Source: Torreya grandis (lineage: Eukaryota; Streptophyta; Pinopsida; Cupressales; Taxaceae). Taken from it: 64,000 nt of DNA. Under the pieces are notes generated by a model. The model made no database searches. It was not told where the DNA came from and worked only from the letters and a program-made list of their open reading frames with translations. The stretch covers positions 1,456,501 to 1,520,500 of the forward strand of contig JARHVA010002126.1 in assembly GCA_037957365.1 (NCBI GenBank), given 5' to 3'. A program made the translations under genes and the position numbers. Shown here piece by piece: positions 11,240 through 24,242 of the stretch (the first letter of the stretch is position 1; the number at the start of each line of letters is the position of its first letter).

Positions 11240-13313
11240 TGACCCTATCTACCCCTATCCATACTTATCTTCATACTTTTTAATATGATCTTATGATATC
11301 TCAAGGTTTGTAAGTGTATCCAAGGATATATTTTATCATTCAACATTCCATCCAAGTTTCTAGTCTACTTAAGACCTGAATGTACTTAGATAGGGATATT
11401 TATATTGTGTTAATCCTTTCTGGATTGAGTTAAAGGAATTAATCATGATTAACCTTGTTCTCTCATTTATCATATGTTATAGACTTATTTTGATTCCCTT
11501 TTGAATTTTTTACATCTGTATACCACTCCATTAGTGACACCTTGTTTGTATTTATAAGGAAGGGTTTGTAATGATTGAGTGATAATTTAACATTACAGGA
11601 TAGGTTGAAAACGAGGATGGTCCCTGAGGGTATAGGTGTTGTGAGGAAAAAAGGTAAATAACAAATAATTAATTAGGAACATATGCATCCTTAAAAAATT
11701 TATAACTATGTACACCTATCAGATTTCTACTTTGTACACGAGGTAATCAACATAAATATGATCATCATATTAGAAATAAGACCTTGAAGGGGATATAAAA
11801 CTAATGGTGGTTCAACTAGATATTTTGGAAAGGAATAGAGGTTCAATTTCATTCCAAACTACTATTAAACAACCCATAACAACCATTCACATGCATTATC
11901 AAGCTTTGAATACCATGTAAGATATGGAAACCTATCTATAGTCTATAAGTAAAGATAACATGGAGATTTTCTTACTCTCAGCCCCACACATGTGTGAACT
12001 AAGGGTAAGTTATATGGTCTATGAGGACACATATAATACATATCAATTTTTGGCTCTCATAAAAACCTCAAATATGCACCAAAAATGATTTCATTTCAAC
12101 TCCCTACATAGATGAAGGTCATTAGAGTGATCATATTGTTAACATTTGTTCATAAAGTACATGCCATGAACCTGCAAACAAATTCCATGGGTCAAAAATA
12201 AAAGGGACCCACTTCCTTTCCCCAAAGTTTTATATCTTGATATTATCTCTCATGCTCATACTATCCACCAACCTGAAATCTTTCTTGGGATGCCAAAGAA
12301 CTTGGTGTGGAGAGGTCATTTTTTGGCCTATTTGACATTATTTAGTCATGAAACTTCACTAAGACACCTAGAATGAACCCACCTAGAACCTTTGAATCCC
12401 TTTATAGAGACATGATTGTATATGTCCATACAAGATGCTTAAACATTTGAAAACTCCCCATTTCCTTGTATTTCCCCCATGTTTAAAGCTTGGAATGCCA
12501 TTGGAGGCTAAATAAAGAGAAAACATGAGTTAAATGACATTTTAAAACTAATGATATAATAGTATAAGTTGAAGAAGCACATTTTATCATGTGTGGGGTC
12601 CATTTGTTGAGTGTGGAGGTGGATTAAGGTCTTAAAAAGGAATTTTTATGTTGTGAAATGCTTAGTGGTGACTTAAGGACCCTTTTAAGACCTCTTAATA
12701 ATGAAATAATTGAAATATGATCTTTTCCAAAGATTTTATAAGGCATATCGACTCATATGAGATGTTTGAAGGGTGATTAATGACTTTAAGGGGGTTATGG
12801 AGGTTTGAAACTATTTTAATGAATATACCATGAATAATGACACTGAAAACACAATAATGAACCTACATATTATGATCAATGATAAGGCTTGATACTCTTA
12901 CATCCCACAAAAAGCTCTCTCTTCAAGTAATGGAATACAGTAGGGCTAAATCCATAAGGATTAATAACCTCATTTTCTCCAAATTATCTAAATATTTTCT
13001 AAATGACCTTAATCTTTCCAAACACTATTTAGACCACTCACTAGACCTCTAAAGACACCTTCACACTCTCCTTATCACTCAAAGATCACCATGACCAATG
13101 CCACATCACCAATGGACCTTAACATAACTATGACATATGGATCTCTTGAGCAAGCTCTTAACACATATATGGCTCCCTAAGCAATGTTAATAGGGTTTTT
13201 AAGAGACATTTATAAGACCATGATAATTTATACACCGACACACCTAGAGGGGTTTTCATGAAAGATTTTTACTATAGGGTTGACATTTCACTCATGAGGC
13301 CAAAATGTCAACA
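11240..13313 (+). repeat. Element F LTR 2, shared by both copies
   Basis: The most complete LTR of the three (2,074 bp): begins TGACCC and ends AATGTCAACA. It serves as right LTR of copy A and left LTR of copy B. It contains an internal near-inverted pair, TTGACATTTC with AAAATGTCAA, at its right end. Open frames inside it are not conserved among the three LTRs. Confidence 0.85.
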
Positions 13314-13317
13314 CTTT

Positions 13318-13334
13318 TGGTGACTTTGAGGGGT
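13318..13334 (+). other. Primer binding site of element F copy B
   Basis: TGGTGACTTTGAGGGGT follows the LTR end CA after four bases. Together with copy A it suggests an ancestral TGG(C/T)GACTC(C/T)G-type site as in Tat/Ogre elements. Confidence 0.65.
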
Positions 13335-13739
13335 TTCCAACCTTTTATTCAAGAGGACCCATTCAATTTTCATGATAATGATGACTCAACATGACTCATG
13401 ACTTAGATGACCACCTTGTTGGACTATCAAATAGATTTATTACTTTTTGACCCCTCTTAGTACTACAATAAATACCATAAAACACATAAGGATAACCAAA
13501 TAAAACACTCCTAAAAACTAATAAAAAAATGACAAGATACCAAAGAAATAAGGTAACTAACTATAGACTCGTGTTTACCACTTATTAGATCAAAACAAAC
13601 ACTAAAAAAACTAACTTGAGATAAAATTATTTCCTCCAAGACCTAATGGAAAACTTTTTTGGTCACCATGATACCATGAAATCTGATTTTTATGTCTTAA
13701 TTATAGTCCAATCATATGTTTCTCACTATATGAGGATTC

Positions 13740-14737
13740 CCACTTTTAGTTGGGGGCATTGGCATGTTCATGGCTTTTTGGGAAAGTAGTTGGACTTGGC
13801 TCCATCCCTAGGTGCATAGGTTAGTTATATGAGTATAAAACCCAATCATACTCATTCAAAAATTGATTTCCTTTCATCAACAATGTTATTTATACCCCAA
13901 TCATGGGTTGTTCCTAATTTATCATGCTATCATACATTAATTGCCTTGACAACTCAACTGGTACACCTTGATTAGTGCCTCCATTTTGCTCCATTTGAGA
14001 TGGTGGTTTGTCAAAGTCTTAAACTTCTTGATAGGTGTATAAGCATGGATACCACATGTCATTATTCTCTCCTTAAATCTATCTATGAAAGTTAGGATGA
14101 ACACCTATCATAGTTTTATTTTTGAGACCTTCATCAAGCTTCTCATGGGGTAGAGGTGGACTATCAAAACTTAAACAAAAATCCTCCATGTCTTCCCAAA
14201 AGGCCATCTCTTCATGATCAGTTGGAAATACATGGATTTCATTTTCATTCTTATCATATCTCCAACTCTCTCATAGAGTCATGACAAGGTTGTTGGTCTA
14301 CTAAAATTTGGTCATCCTCATCTTCTATTGAGAATGGGAGTTATTCAATCCATTCAAGCTCTAGTTCATATTACCTTTGTGATTCTAGACCTGAATTACC
14401 TTACTTAATCTCTAAATCATTAGTGGTATCTTCATTTGAAACCCAAACTATCATCCTACTCCACCATTCTAATATGTCATTCTAAGTTTTTCAATCTCAC
14501 TCAAGAACTCGTGGTATAGTTATTGCAAAGGATCATCTAACTGACCTAAAATGCTCTTGAATTCAATAATGGTCTCATGTAGGTTATTTTCATAATGGTT
14601 TCCTATAGTAAGAGATATTTTTTCTTCATCAACATCAACATCACCATCATGCCATTGTGATTATTCCATATCTCCCATCTTCCATTCATGTTCATATTTT
14701 GATTTATTGGGATGAATAGGGGAACCAATGATAATCT
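13740..14737 (-). pseudogene. Antisense gag-protease frame in copy B, downstream (acidic) part
   Basis: Matches the - strand tail of the copy A frame at 5560-6570, including the segment coding a Pro-Leu-Pro-His-Glu motif near 14140. It is separated from the rest of the frame (16376-17990) by the inserted solo LTR. Stops and shifts are frequent. No known domain is recognised in this acidic part. Confidence 0.6.
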
Positions 14738-16305
14738 TGTAGACACTAAAAGGTTACACCAATGGTTCTAGATGTTGCAACACACCTTTTTAATCCGCTT
14801 CTCCCCCTTTTGGTTAGAGCATTTATTAGCCCCCTTAAAAACACATTTCCACCCTATCCATATTTAGCTAAATTATTTAATTAATTAAGCTAATAAACTT
14901 CTATTTATACCTTAGCCTAAGACCAAGCCCATGGCTAACTTACTAACAACTTGAACTAAGACCATTTCATACCCTATAATTTAAATCCTAACCTCATAAG
15001 ACCATTTATTTCCCTAACATTTACTCCTTAACCTCCTAAGACTATTTTTACCTACATGAACACACTCCCTTAAACCAAATCAAACTATTTCTAGTGGTCT
15101 TAACTACTACAATTAAGTGTAAAACACTATTTTTTGAAAGTTGGACCTATTTTACCTCGACTAATGTCGATCATCTCTTCACAAACACTAGTTGACTAAG
15201 ACCAACATCAATTACTTAATACTACCTACAAACTTTCCTCAAACGGTTAAACAAGCTGAGTTTGAGTACGGGTGATCATTTTAAAATGAACTTGTGTGTA
15301 AACTAGAGAGCTAAACCAGAGAGTTAGAGACTTCCTAAAAGCATAAAGGAGTTGTACCATTGATAAATTAAAGGTTTTAGCACCATAATGTTTCCCAAAT
15401 TATCCTAAGACTCTAACTAGGTTTTCTTGACCTTCTATATACTTTTAGGACAACATTGTTTCATCTAATAAGTACTATTTTGGTTATTTAGTCAATTTCA
15501 AGGTTTCCTATATTAGTATTTGTGGCTTTAGTATCTGCATACCTTCCCCACAATCTTAACTACCTATGTTGAAGTATTGCACTTCAACACCCCTTTTCCA
15601 TCTAGCACCCATCAATATTCCACACTCTTTTGATCCAAAAACCCCTGTCAAAACATTTTTGAGCCTCATTCCCACCCTCATGAGCCTATCCCAACCTTTT
15701 ATAATTCTAAATTTTTTTCAAAAATTTCCCAAAATCCAACCTTTCTGCTAAAATTTAAAACTTTATTTTCACACAATGATTGATGCTAGTTATTCTTAAC
15801 TGACATCGATCCACATAGGACTAGCATCGGTCTCTATGTAAACTTTTCTCCCCAAAATAACCAGTTAAAAATAACCCTTTCAACCTATAAAAACTCTTGT
15901 TTCTTAATCCTTAACACAACATAGTAGTTATCAATAGCAGTCAAACCTAACTATTATCACTTTAGCATTTCTTTTATGCAAGTTAGTTTAATTTATTTCA
16001 AAAGGAATCAAGCATTTTGAATTATTTTATAATTTGTTTAAATTAATTTCTTCTTTATTTACCTAAATCATTTCTTAGAAACATTGATTTGGAATTAACT
16101 TGATTTAATAAGTGGGTTGACATCTATCTTAGGAAGTTTCATACTTCTAGGACCTAGAATTTGATAGGCAACCCACTTACAAACCATTCTAATCCAAATC
16201 TTGTTTAATTATTATTAATTTATAGGTCATTCCTCCCTAGATAAAGAGGAGTACTCATGAGTTTTAGATCAATAGAGTCCACAACCACATCCAAGTTCAT
16301 CTACA
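14738..16305 (+). mobile_element. Solo LTR nested in element F copy B
   Basis: Copy A has no counterpart for this stretch. It starts TGTAGACAC and ends TTCATCTACA, giving inverted ends TGTAGA and TCTACA as expected for an LTR, about 1.57 kb long. No internal region or second LTR is present, so it is probably a solo LTR left by recombination. About 70 bp beyond 16305 also have no clean match in copy A, so the right border could lie anywhere up to 16375. A target-site duplication is not clear (AATCT at left, GATCT at 16376-16380 is the best pair). Confidence 0.65.
15886..15893 (+). promoter_or_regulatory. TATA-like box of the solo LTR
   Basis: TATAAAAA lies about 1.15 kb into the LTR, leaving about 400 bp for R and U5, a normal layout for a + strand LTR promoter. 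Prediction from sequence and position only. Confidence 0.45.
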
Positions 16306-16375
16306 CCTTTTCCTTTTCTTTAGTTTTACTTGTTTTCAAAAATAAAAGAAAATGATCTAAAAATATAGTGAAATG

Positions 16376-17990
16376 GATCTCTTCATAATAGATGCTTGAG
16401 ATATCCCCTTCAAAATGATCTTGAAACACAACATGATACAACTCTTTAAGAACTAGCATCTCACTAATTATTATTGGAAAATTACTCCCCACACTTGGAT
16501 GCTCAAAATCTACCTTTAATATGCTTAGTTCCTATTTACAAGAGGAGAGGGTGGGAAGGCAAGATACCTCATTATCTTGTTTGATAGATATTAAAGTTCT
16601 CTTCCAAATTGGAGCCTTAGGAGTATCAAATTTGGACATTGTATTATTCTTACTTCCTTTAATCACCTTGTAAAATTCATATGTACCTTGATCCTCATGA
16701 AGATATGTAGAATGAAGAAGTGATGGAGAACTTTTAAAAATTAAGACATATTTTAAACAAGACTTTGTACTTTTATCTTCTTCTTGACTCTGAGTATGTA
16801 TAGGAGAAGGTTATCTTTCAAGGAGAAGCATAACATATTCTAGTGTTCTATCCCATAAAGGCTTCCAAGCTGAAGTTATTTTAGGATATTGAGAAGGCAT
16901 GAGTGGATCTTGAAGTGGATATAGAACACACAGATGTTGATTAAGAGTAGAAGGTAGATTAAAATCTCCCATTGGGGTTTTTAGTGTGTAGGGCTCAATA
17001 TGAAACTTAGAGAGTGATATAGGTTTTATTATGACTCATACATCATACCCAAACTTTTAGACCATTCAAGACAAGTCCAAAATTAAGTACCCCCAAATCT
17101 TGGCCATAAAGTCACTAAATAAACATAGGGTGAAACGCTGTGGAAAGTATGAAACAATGATGTCTTGTGTAATTGAGAGTTTAGGGTAATCATGAAGGGT
17201 AAGTTGTAGGTTTTTCATAAGGCCAACTATCCGTATAGTTGATCCATTCCATTGTGATTTAAATATAGAAGTAGGCTTATACAAAAAATTCAATTTATCA
17301 GCCACTAGCTTAGGCATAACTAAATTGCTTTCCCTATCATCAAAATAATAATTATGGACCAAGAAGTATCCAATTATTAATGAGGTAAGGAAATGATATG
17401 GAGTGGTTACCTTGGTTGGATTCTCTTTTTTTACAAGGGTTATTTGCTAATGGACAAGGGATTGGTGTTCAAATTCCTTCTATTGTCTAAGACATTCCTT
17501 AAATATATCTCTTTCTTCCTTTATCTTCTCAATATCTAAGCTCAAATAATCACCTCTTAGTTTAGGTTGACTATAATTAAAAATAGGTTGGTGCCATGAT
17601 TAGTTAGGAGGATGAGAGGGTTGCTAAAGATGTGAATAGGACTCATAAGGAGGGTGATTATAAGGTTGGTAGGGGTAAACATAAGGTTGATATGGGTCAT
17701 AATGGGGATGATGTGGGTCTTAGTGATGATAATAATGAGGTGAATGATATAATTTTGACCCATAAGAAGCCATAACTCCTCATCGATCATATGCATAACA
17801 AAGTGAATTATGGACAAAAAATTTCATTACCCTTGCAATGATGACTTTATGATGACCTTTGTCATGAATGTTTTGGTATAAACCTAGCATGTGAGTGCGT
17901 GAAGTAGATTGTGATGGCAAAGATGCTATTATGAAGGCTAAAATGATTTTATATAGTCCCATTGGGTGTTACATAACTATTAGCTCTCCA
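16376..17990 (-). pseudogene. Antisense gag-protease frame in copy B, upstream part
   Basis: The - strand reads a Tyr/Pro-rich linker (HYDPYQPYVYPYQPY), the charged helix (LSLDIEKIKEERDIFKECL), then the protease-like domain at 17362-17066: HNYYFDDRESN, LVADKLNFLYKP, NGSTIRIVGLMKNLQLTL, LCLFSDFMAKIWGYL. DDR codons are at 17333-17341, as in copy A. The acidic region then runs to the solo LTR (VGSNFPIIISEM, DHFEGDISS). The protease part is an unbroken 98-codon frame, which is long for this AT-rich DNA. No polymerase follows on either side. Confidence 0.7.
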
Positions 17991-18959
17991 ACTTTCAACC
18001 TTTGAATGAGGTTGTTCAGGCCTACCTTCAAGGATGGACTAACATAGGATTGGCTTAAAGGTTGTGGGTGACATTATTATTATTAGACCAAACCTCTAGT
18101 TTATGGGGCTAGCTCCCCTGGTGCATCTAAGTGGGCTTAATTCACTGAGACTTACTACTTTTGGGGTGAAAAGGGAAAATATATTACATAAAATAAATCT
18201 ACCAATATGATCATTCATCCACTCAATTTGGACTCCTAACAATAATAGTGACCCCAAAATGAAATAAATCACTATCTCCAATAAATCCTAAGTAATAATA
18301 TTTCATATGAAGGCCATGATGAGTGGCTATAACTTGAAGGTGAAGAGTGAGAGGTCTATGTTAAGTCACTTCCAAATAGATTACACTCCAAACATGATCA
18401 CCAAACTTTGACACTTCATATAACCTACATAAGACAACTTATCAACATATAGGTGTGGCAAGGACATGAAAATGGAAGATTTATACCACTTATCACATCA
18501 TAACAAGTGTATAGAAACTATAAACCAATCATGGAGAATCTACAAAAAAAATCATTAGTACATTAGGTTAATCAATTACAAAACTAGGTAGAGTTTCCTC
18601 ATACCCATGTGAGGGATACAAATCAAGGCCATAAGGACAAAATATATAGTATAATGGGAGATAAAATAGAGTTAAAATGGCCTATATTTATATATGAGAG
18701 GTCATAAATTACCATAATCAACTCCATTTGTAGTTACATCAACATAATAATCCTCATAAGTCATCCATGCATTAGTTTCTTTAATGATCCCTTAGGCATT
18801 GAGGTGGGGTAATGGAGGCTATAACTAACTTTTTTTTATTCCTTTTGAATCATGACCATGCCCAAGAAGGGTTTAGTTACTTCCCTATATGGAAACTACT
18901 AAGTGTAATAAGGTGTAATTAAGCCTCTAAGGGGAATTAAACAACCCACTCTTCTTTGT

Positions 18960-20290
18960 GCATGTTGACTTGGATTTGAAACTATCTCCATTCATACATA
19001 ATGGTTATGAAGAGTGTTTATCTCACCCTTAAAATAAGTTTCATGATGTAATAACTATGTACTAACTCCTTTAAAAGTCTCTCTACACCATTCTTCAACC
19101 TTATTTGTTGACCAAGTAGGCCTCGTAGTCCATTAGGCCTAGTTTCATAGTGTTTGTGATTGAATGGCCATGGAAAACCTATATGAGACATTTATAACAT
19201 GTGGATAATTTATTTTCAGGTATGAAAATATGTCCCATATCATCAAATAGGCCTTTTTGAGTAGCTCACACTTTCAAACTTACCAAACTAGGTGACTAAG
19301 TCATTTCTTCTTTGCATCTACAGATTGGCTATTTAGAAAAGACTTACAAAGGAATTTTTAGGCATAATTTTAGACATATAATGACTTGAGGAGGTAAAAA
19401 AAAGAATTATACCTTCACCTCTAATTATTTTTAACTTTCCAAACAGCTCTATACCTTGTAAACATCATAAATTTTTGAAAAAGTAACATTTTTTGATAAT
19501 TTTATATAGTGTCCATATGACTAAGTGCCATTATCAAGGTATATCTAATTTTACTTTATGGTTCAAGTGTTTTTAGGGTCATTCCAATGTAACTAGATGC
19601 CAATTCTTCATCATCTTCTCAATCAGGTCACTAATAGGGTTTAAGTAGGGTTTTGGAGGTCTACCATCTTAATGATGGTTCATAAATATGAGACATCCAA
19701 TCCCAAAATTATGGTCATGGATGTTTAGTCCATATATCCCCTAAAATTTTTGAAAATATTAGGGTCCCATGCATCTTGTGTGGAGAGATGTGAGTGTAAG
19801 TTATTGAAATATGACTTTTTGAATGTAGTCTAGACATGTTTGTAGTATCAACCTTTTTCATAATCTTGGACCCCTCAAATTTACTCCTACCATGTATCTC
19901 AATTATATTGGGTTACTCAAATCTTTCTAAGAGAATTATCCTTAAATCCTTTTCTGATGAGATATCTCAGCATCTGAAAGTGTGGTTTAATGTGACTATG
20001 TAAGACTATAGAATTTAAGATGGTGATAAGATAGAGTCTAATCATTATTTTACATTTGTCTACTTGAAACCACCTCATTAGGGCCTAAAAACCTCTTCTA
20101 AACTATTTGGTATTTTATTTTATTGGTTTCTAGTTATGATACTAAGGTGAGCATGGGGTTTGAGGCCTCAATAATGACTTTTAGGCCTAACAAGACTAAA
20201 TTAGGTATCATAGAGCTGAGGTGACTTTTAGGTGTTTATAAGTTGTTTCACATCACAATAATACCCCCTTATCACCTATTTCTATCTCTT
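18960..20290. other. Segment present in copy B only
   Basis: Copy A jumps from CATTCTTCTTTAAG (about 9330) to the sequence matching 20290 onward, so about 1.3 kb is missing there. A deletion in copy A is simpler than an insertion in B because no terminal repeats or duplicated target are visible at the borders. No protein similarity was seen inside. Confidence 0.55.
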
Positions 20291-22177
20291 GTATTTGAAT
20301 TCAATCACTCAAAATATAACTCTTCTCTTCTTTATCATGTGACTACATGTAGGTCATTATTTATTATCAGCTTGAGTGTTTGGGGCTAGTGTAAAACTTT
20401 GATAAGCTTCACTCTCCAATATAAATTTGATAGATTTTGATGCTATATAACATAATCTTATGTTGTACAATATCCTATCAACTAAGATTATCCTATAACT
20501 TCTCTTTAAATACCTTATATAGTCAAGCTTAGGGTTTGTGAGAGGTCACACTTATGTAGCCTTAAGGGATTGATTGAGGAACTCTATGATTTATATGAGG
20601 CTTCTACCACTTGGAAACTTATAATATGTACTCTAAATACTTTTTAAGATATTTATAACTCTCGAGGACCCTAAACATATGAGAATGTCCTCAACAGTAT
20701 TATAGGCCTATGTGTATTGGATTATGTTTAACTAGGCCTGACTAGGTTATCTATTATCTCAATTGAAACTTATAACATCTTAGATATCTTATTGAATTTT
20801 ATTTACTAAGAAATTTTTTATTTCTCCATGTTTTAAATAACATTGAATAATCAAAGGTCCTCAATCTTAGGTACAAGCCTATTTTTTTGGATGTATGCTC
20901 TCAATTAGACTTGCTTAGTCTACAAAAGCTCATTTGGTGTCTTAAGGACCAATTATATAATATAAAATAATATCCTCAAGAGAGTAATATCCATTTCCTT
21001 TGTTTCTATTATAACATTTCACATATACATAAGATTTAATACAACTACACTTTTTCTAACCTTACCTATAGGTCTTACTTGGGATCTTGACTATGTATAG
21101 GTGTGCTTAGCCTTTCCTTTACCCATTTTATATCTCCATCACCATGAAACCCTTATATCATTTACCTCACCTCCTCCTCATATGTTTCCAGTTCCATAAA
21201 CAACCCTTAAGCATGTGGTTGCCTTCAATTCCTATACACAAGCATGTCTAGGCCTATCCGAGCCTAATAGGCTTATGTGGGCCATTAGGATCATCCTTTC
21301 TCATCTTAAATGGATAAAAAAATAATCTAAAGATTAATAAATTTAAGAAAAAAAATCACACTCTTGAAGATAAGTCATATTTCACCACTATGTAGGCATT
21401 TACACATTTGGTCTAACTATTTATATGCTTAGGCCTAACTAAGCATGATTAGGCCATATAGGTTTTTATTTTCTCAAGTAATAAAACTAATAATAATATA
21501 TATTTAGGGTCTTTAGTAAAAGTTTATGAATTCATTCTCCACTATCATCTTCTTATAATGATTAGTCATATCCATCTCATTTTGCCTATAAGTGGCAAAC
21601 TAACCCTTGACTATATGTGGGTAAGAGGTAAGATTTGTCCTTTTTTTTAAACTCTCCTCCAATTACCAGTCTTAATAATCCTTCTCATGGCGTTTTTCCA
21701 TTCCTAAATACATTATCCTTTTACCTGATGACCCCCCAAAATAGGTTTGGTGTTCAAACTGTCCCTTACCTACATTCAAACCTGTAGGTGGTTTGATTAT
21801 TTGACTGTAAACTTAAACCCCTTCTTTGTTTTCAATTTCTCATCCCCTCATTAACCCTTCATGCTTATTGAGTGACTTCAATATGTATCTTACCCATTCA
21901 TTGTCTTATTCACCCTCCAAATAGGGTCTCTTTCCTAAATCTTTCCTCTCTTATAGTCAACCTATAGGTATTATTTATAGGCCTTTTGACTGTGTATACA
22001 TTTGAGGAGGAAAGCATGGTGATCCATTGTTGAACCTAGTTATTACCACCGTAATTAAGTGAATTTTCACAATTTATTTATAACCTTTTGATCTTACTAA
22101 TCACAAGGCATCAATGTTCTACTTATCTTTCAGGCATAGTACTATCTTCATTAGGATATTAACTAAATTGGCCTCCT

Positions 22178-22194
22178 AGGGGTGGTTAAGAGGG
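22178..22194 (+). other. Polypurine tract of element F copy B
   Basis: AGGGGTGGTTAAGAGGG, identical to the tract at 11222-11238, one base before LTR 3. Its exact retention while flanks differ supports a functional priming tract and + orientation. Confidence 0.65.
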
Positions 22195-22195
22195 T

Positions 22196-24242
22196 TGACC
22201 CTATCTTCTCCTATCCATATTTATATTCATAATTTCTCATATTATCTTAGGACCTGTTAAGGTTTTTTAGTGTCTCCAAGGTTCTATTTCATCAGTTAAC
22301 ATTCCATCCAAGTTTCTAGTTTGCTTTAGGCCTGAATGTGCTTAGATTGGGTTGCTTAGACTATGTTAATCACTTTTGGACTGAGTTAAATGCATCGATC
22401 ATGATTAATATTTATATATCATATGTCATATCTTGTAGACTTATTTTGAATCCATTTTTAAGTTTTTTACCTCTATATATCATTCCAACAGTGACCACCC
22501 TATTTTTATTTGTAAGGAAGGTTTTGTAATGACTGAATAATAGTTTGGCATTGTAGGATAGGTTGAGAATGAGGATGGTCCTTGAGGTTATATGTGTTGA
22601 GGGTAAAAAATGGAAACACATAAGCATGAATGAGGAACATATGCATCCTAAACAACTTGAATATTGTGTACACCTACTGGATTTCCATTTTGTATATGAG
22701 GTAATCGACACAAATATGATAGTCATACTAGAAATATGACTTGAAGGGGGTCTAGAACTGATGGTGGTTCAGTTGAATATTTGGGAAAGGCTTAGAGGTT
22801 AAATTGGATTCTAGGGAACTATTAAACAAACCATAACCACCATTCACTTTCATTATCAATATTTGAATGCCCTATAACATGTGGAAACTTATCTACAGTC
22901 TACAAGTAAAGAGAAAATGGAGGTTTTATTATTCTCACACCTACACACGTGTGACCTAGGGGTGGAGGGTGATGGATATGGTCTATGAGGACCTATAAAA
23001 CACACATCAAGCATGATTTTTCATTAAAACATCAAATATGCAAAAAAACTAATGCCATTTCAATTCCCTACATAGATGAAGAATGTCATTAGAGTGACTA
23101 GATTGTTAACATTTGTACATAAAATACAGGCCATGAACCTATATAAAAATATCATTGATATAAGGTAAAGGTACCCCCTTATTTTCCCTAAATTTTTAGA
23201 TCTTGATATTCTCTCTCATGCCCATACCATCCACAAACCTAAAATATTTCCTAGGATGCCTAAGAACTTGATGAGGAGAGGTTGGTTTTTAGCTTGTTTA
23301 ACATTATTTTGACATGAAACTCCACCAAGACACATGGAATGAACCCACTTAAAACCTATGACTCCCTTTATATAGACCTGATTGTACATGTCCATATAAG
23401 ATGATAAAACATCTGAAAACTCCCTTTTTCCATTCATTTTCCCCATGTTTGAAGTTTGAACCACCATTGGAGGATGAAGAGAGGGAAAACAATAGTTAAG
23501 GAACATTTTAAAGATTATGGTATGATAGGATAAGCTAAAGAGGCACATTTTGGCATGTGTGGAGTCCATTTGTTGAGTGGGGAGGTGGATTAGGGTCCTA
23601 AAAAGGACTTTTTATGATGTGAAATGCCTAGTGGTGACATAGGGACCAATTTAAGACCTCTTAACAATGAAATAATTGAAATATTATCTTTTCCAAATAT
23701 TTTATACGGCATATATACTCATATGAGATGTTTTAAGGGTGATTAATGACATTAGGTGAGTTATGGAGGTTTGAAACTCTTTGAATGAATAGACCATGAA
23801 TAATGACACTAAAAACACAACAACAGACCTTCATATTATGACCTTGGACAAGGATTGACACTTACATCCCACAACAAGGTATCTCTTCAAGCAATGGCAC
23901 ATAATAGGCCTAAAACCATAAGGTTTAACAACCTCATTTTCTCTAAATTACCTTAATGTTTTCTAAATGACCTTAATCTTGCCAGAAATCATTTAGACCA
24001 CTCACTAGACCTCTCAAGACACCTTGACACTATCCTAATCACTCAAATATCACCATGACCATTGCCACATCACCAGTAGACCTTAACATAGTTATGATAA
24101 ATAGATCTCCCAAGATATCTCTTAACACATATATGACTCCCTAATCAATGCTAATATGGTTTTAAAGAGACATTTATAATATCATGATAGTTTAAAAACC
24201 AAGGACAAACCTAGAGGGGTCTTCATGAATTTGTTTTACTTG
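22196..24242 (+). repeat. Element F LTR 3, right end missing
   Basis: Begins TGACCC as LTR 2 and follows it to the words CCTAGAGGGGTCTTCATGAA near 24228, after which similarity stops. About 70 bp of the end (through TGTCAACA) are lost. CCTATAAAACACACATC near 22991 is a possible + strand TATA box. The 117-codon and 104-codon - strand frames within it are broken in LTR 1 and LTR 2 and are not counted as genes. Confidence 0.75.

Larger units (their letters stand above)
3360..13313 (+). mobile_element. Element F, copy A: non-autonomous LTR retrotransposon
   Basis: This is an LTR-internal-LTR unit sharing its right LTR with copy B. The LTRs match each other along their length, and the inner edge of the left LTR is followed by TGGTGACTCTAAGTGG, which resembles the primer site TGGCGACTCCGCTGGGG of Tat/Ogre-type Ty3/gypsy elements (remembered family feature). 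The right LTR is preceded by the purine tract AGGGGTGGTTAAGAGGG. Both signals place the element on the + strand. The internal part, 5122-11239, has no reverse transcriptase, RNase H or integrase that I can find on either strand. Its only protein-like content is on the - strand (5650-8370). Compared with copy B it lacks about 1.3 kb near 9345, and its left LTR lacks about 310 bp near 4818. Confidence 0.8.
11240..24242 (+). mobile_element. Element F, copy B, with nested solo LTR and truncated right LTR
   Basis: Second unit of the tandem, 11240 to about 24242. Copy A positions 3364, and copy B and LTR 3 positions 11255 and 22211, carry the same LTR start. The spacing is 7.9 kb and 11.0 kb; the difference is explained by the 1.6-kb nested solo LTR and about 1.3 kb missing from copy A. 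The primer site is at 13318 and the polypurine tract at 22178. The right LTR stops about 70 bp short of its expected end, so the original target-site duplication cannot be recovered. Confidence 0.8.

Noticed and set aside
22412..22726. 104-codon - strand frame as a gene
   Set aside because: Also within LTR 3 and not conserved in the other two LTRs.
23216..23569. 117-codon - strand frame as a gene
   Set aside because: It lies inside LTR 3 of element F and is broken in LTR 1 and LTR 2.
3360..24242. Element F read on the - strand, following its gag-protease frame
   Set aside because: No TGG-type primer site lies inside the right LTRs on the - strand (CCCTCTTAACCACCCC), and no purine tract precedes the left LTR; both are present for the + strand.
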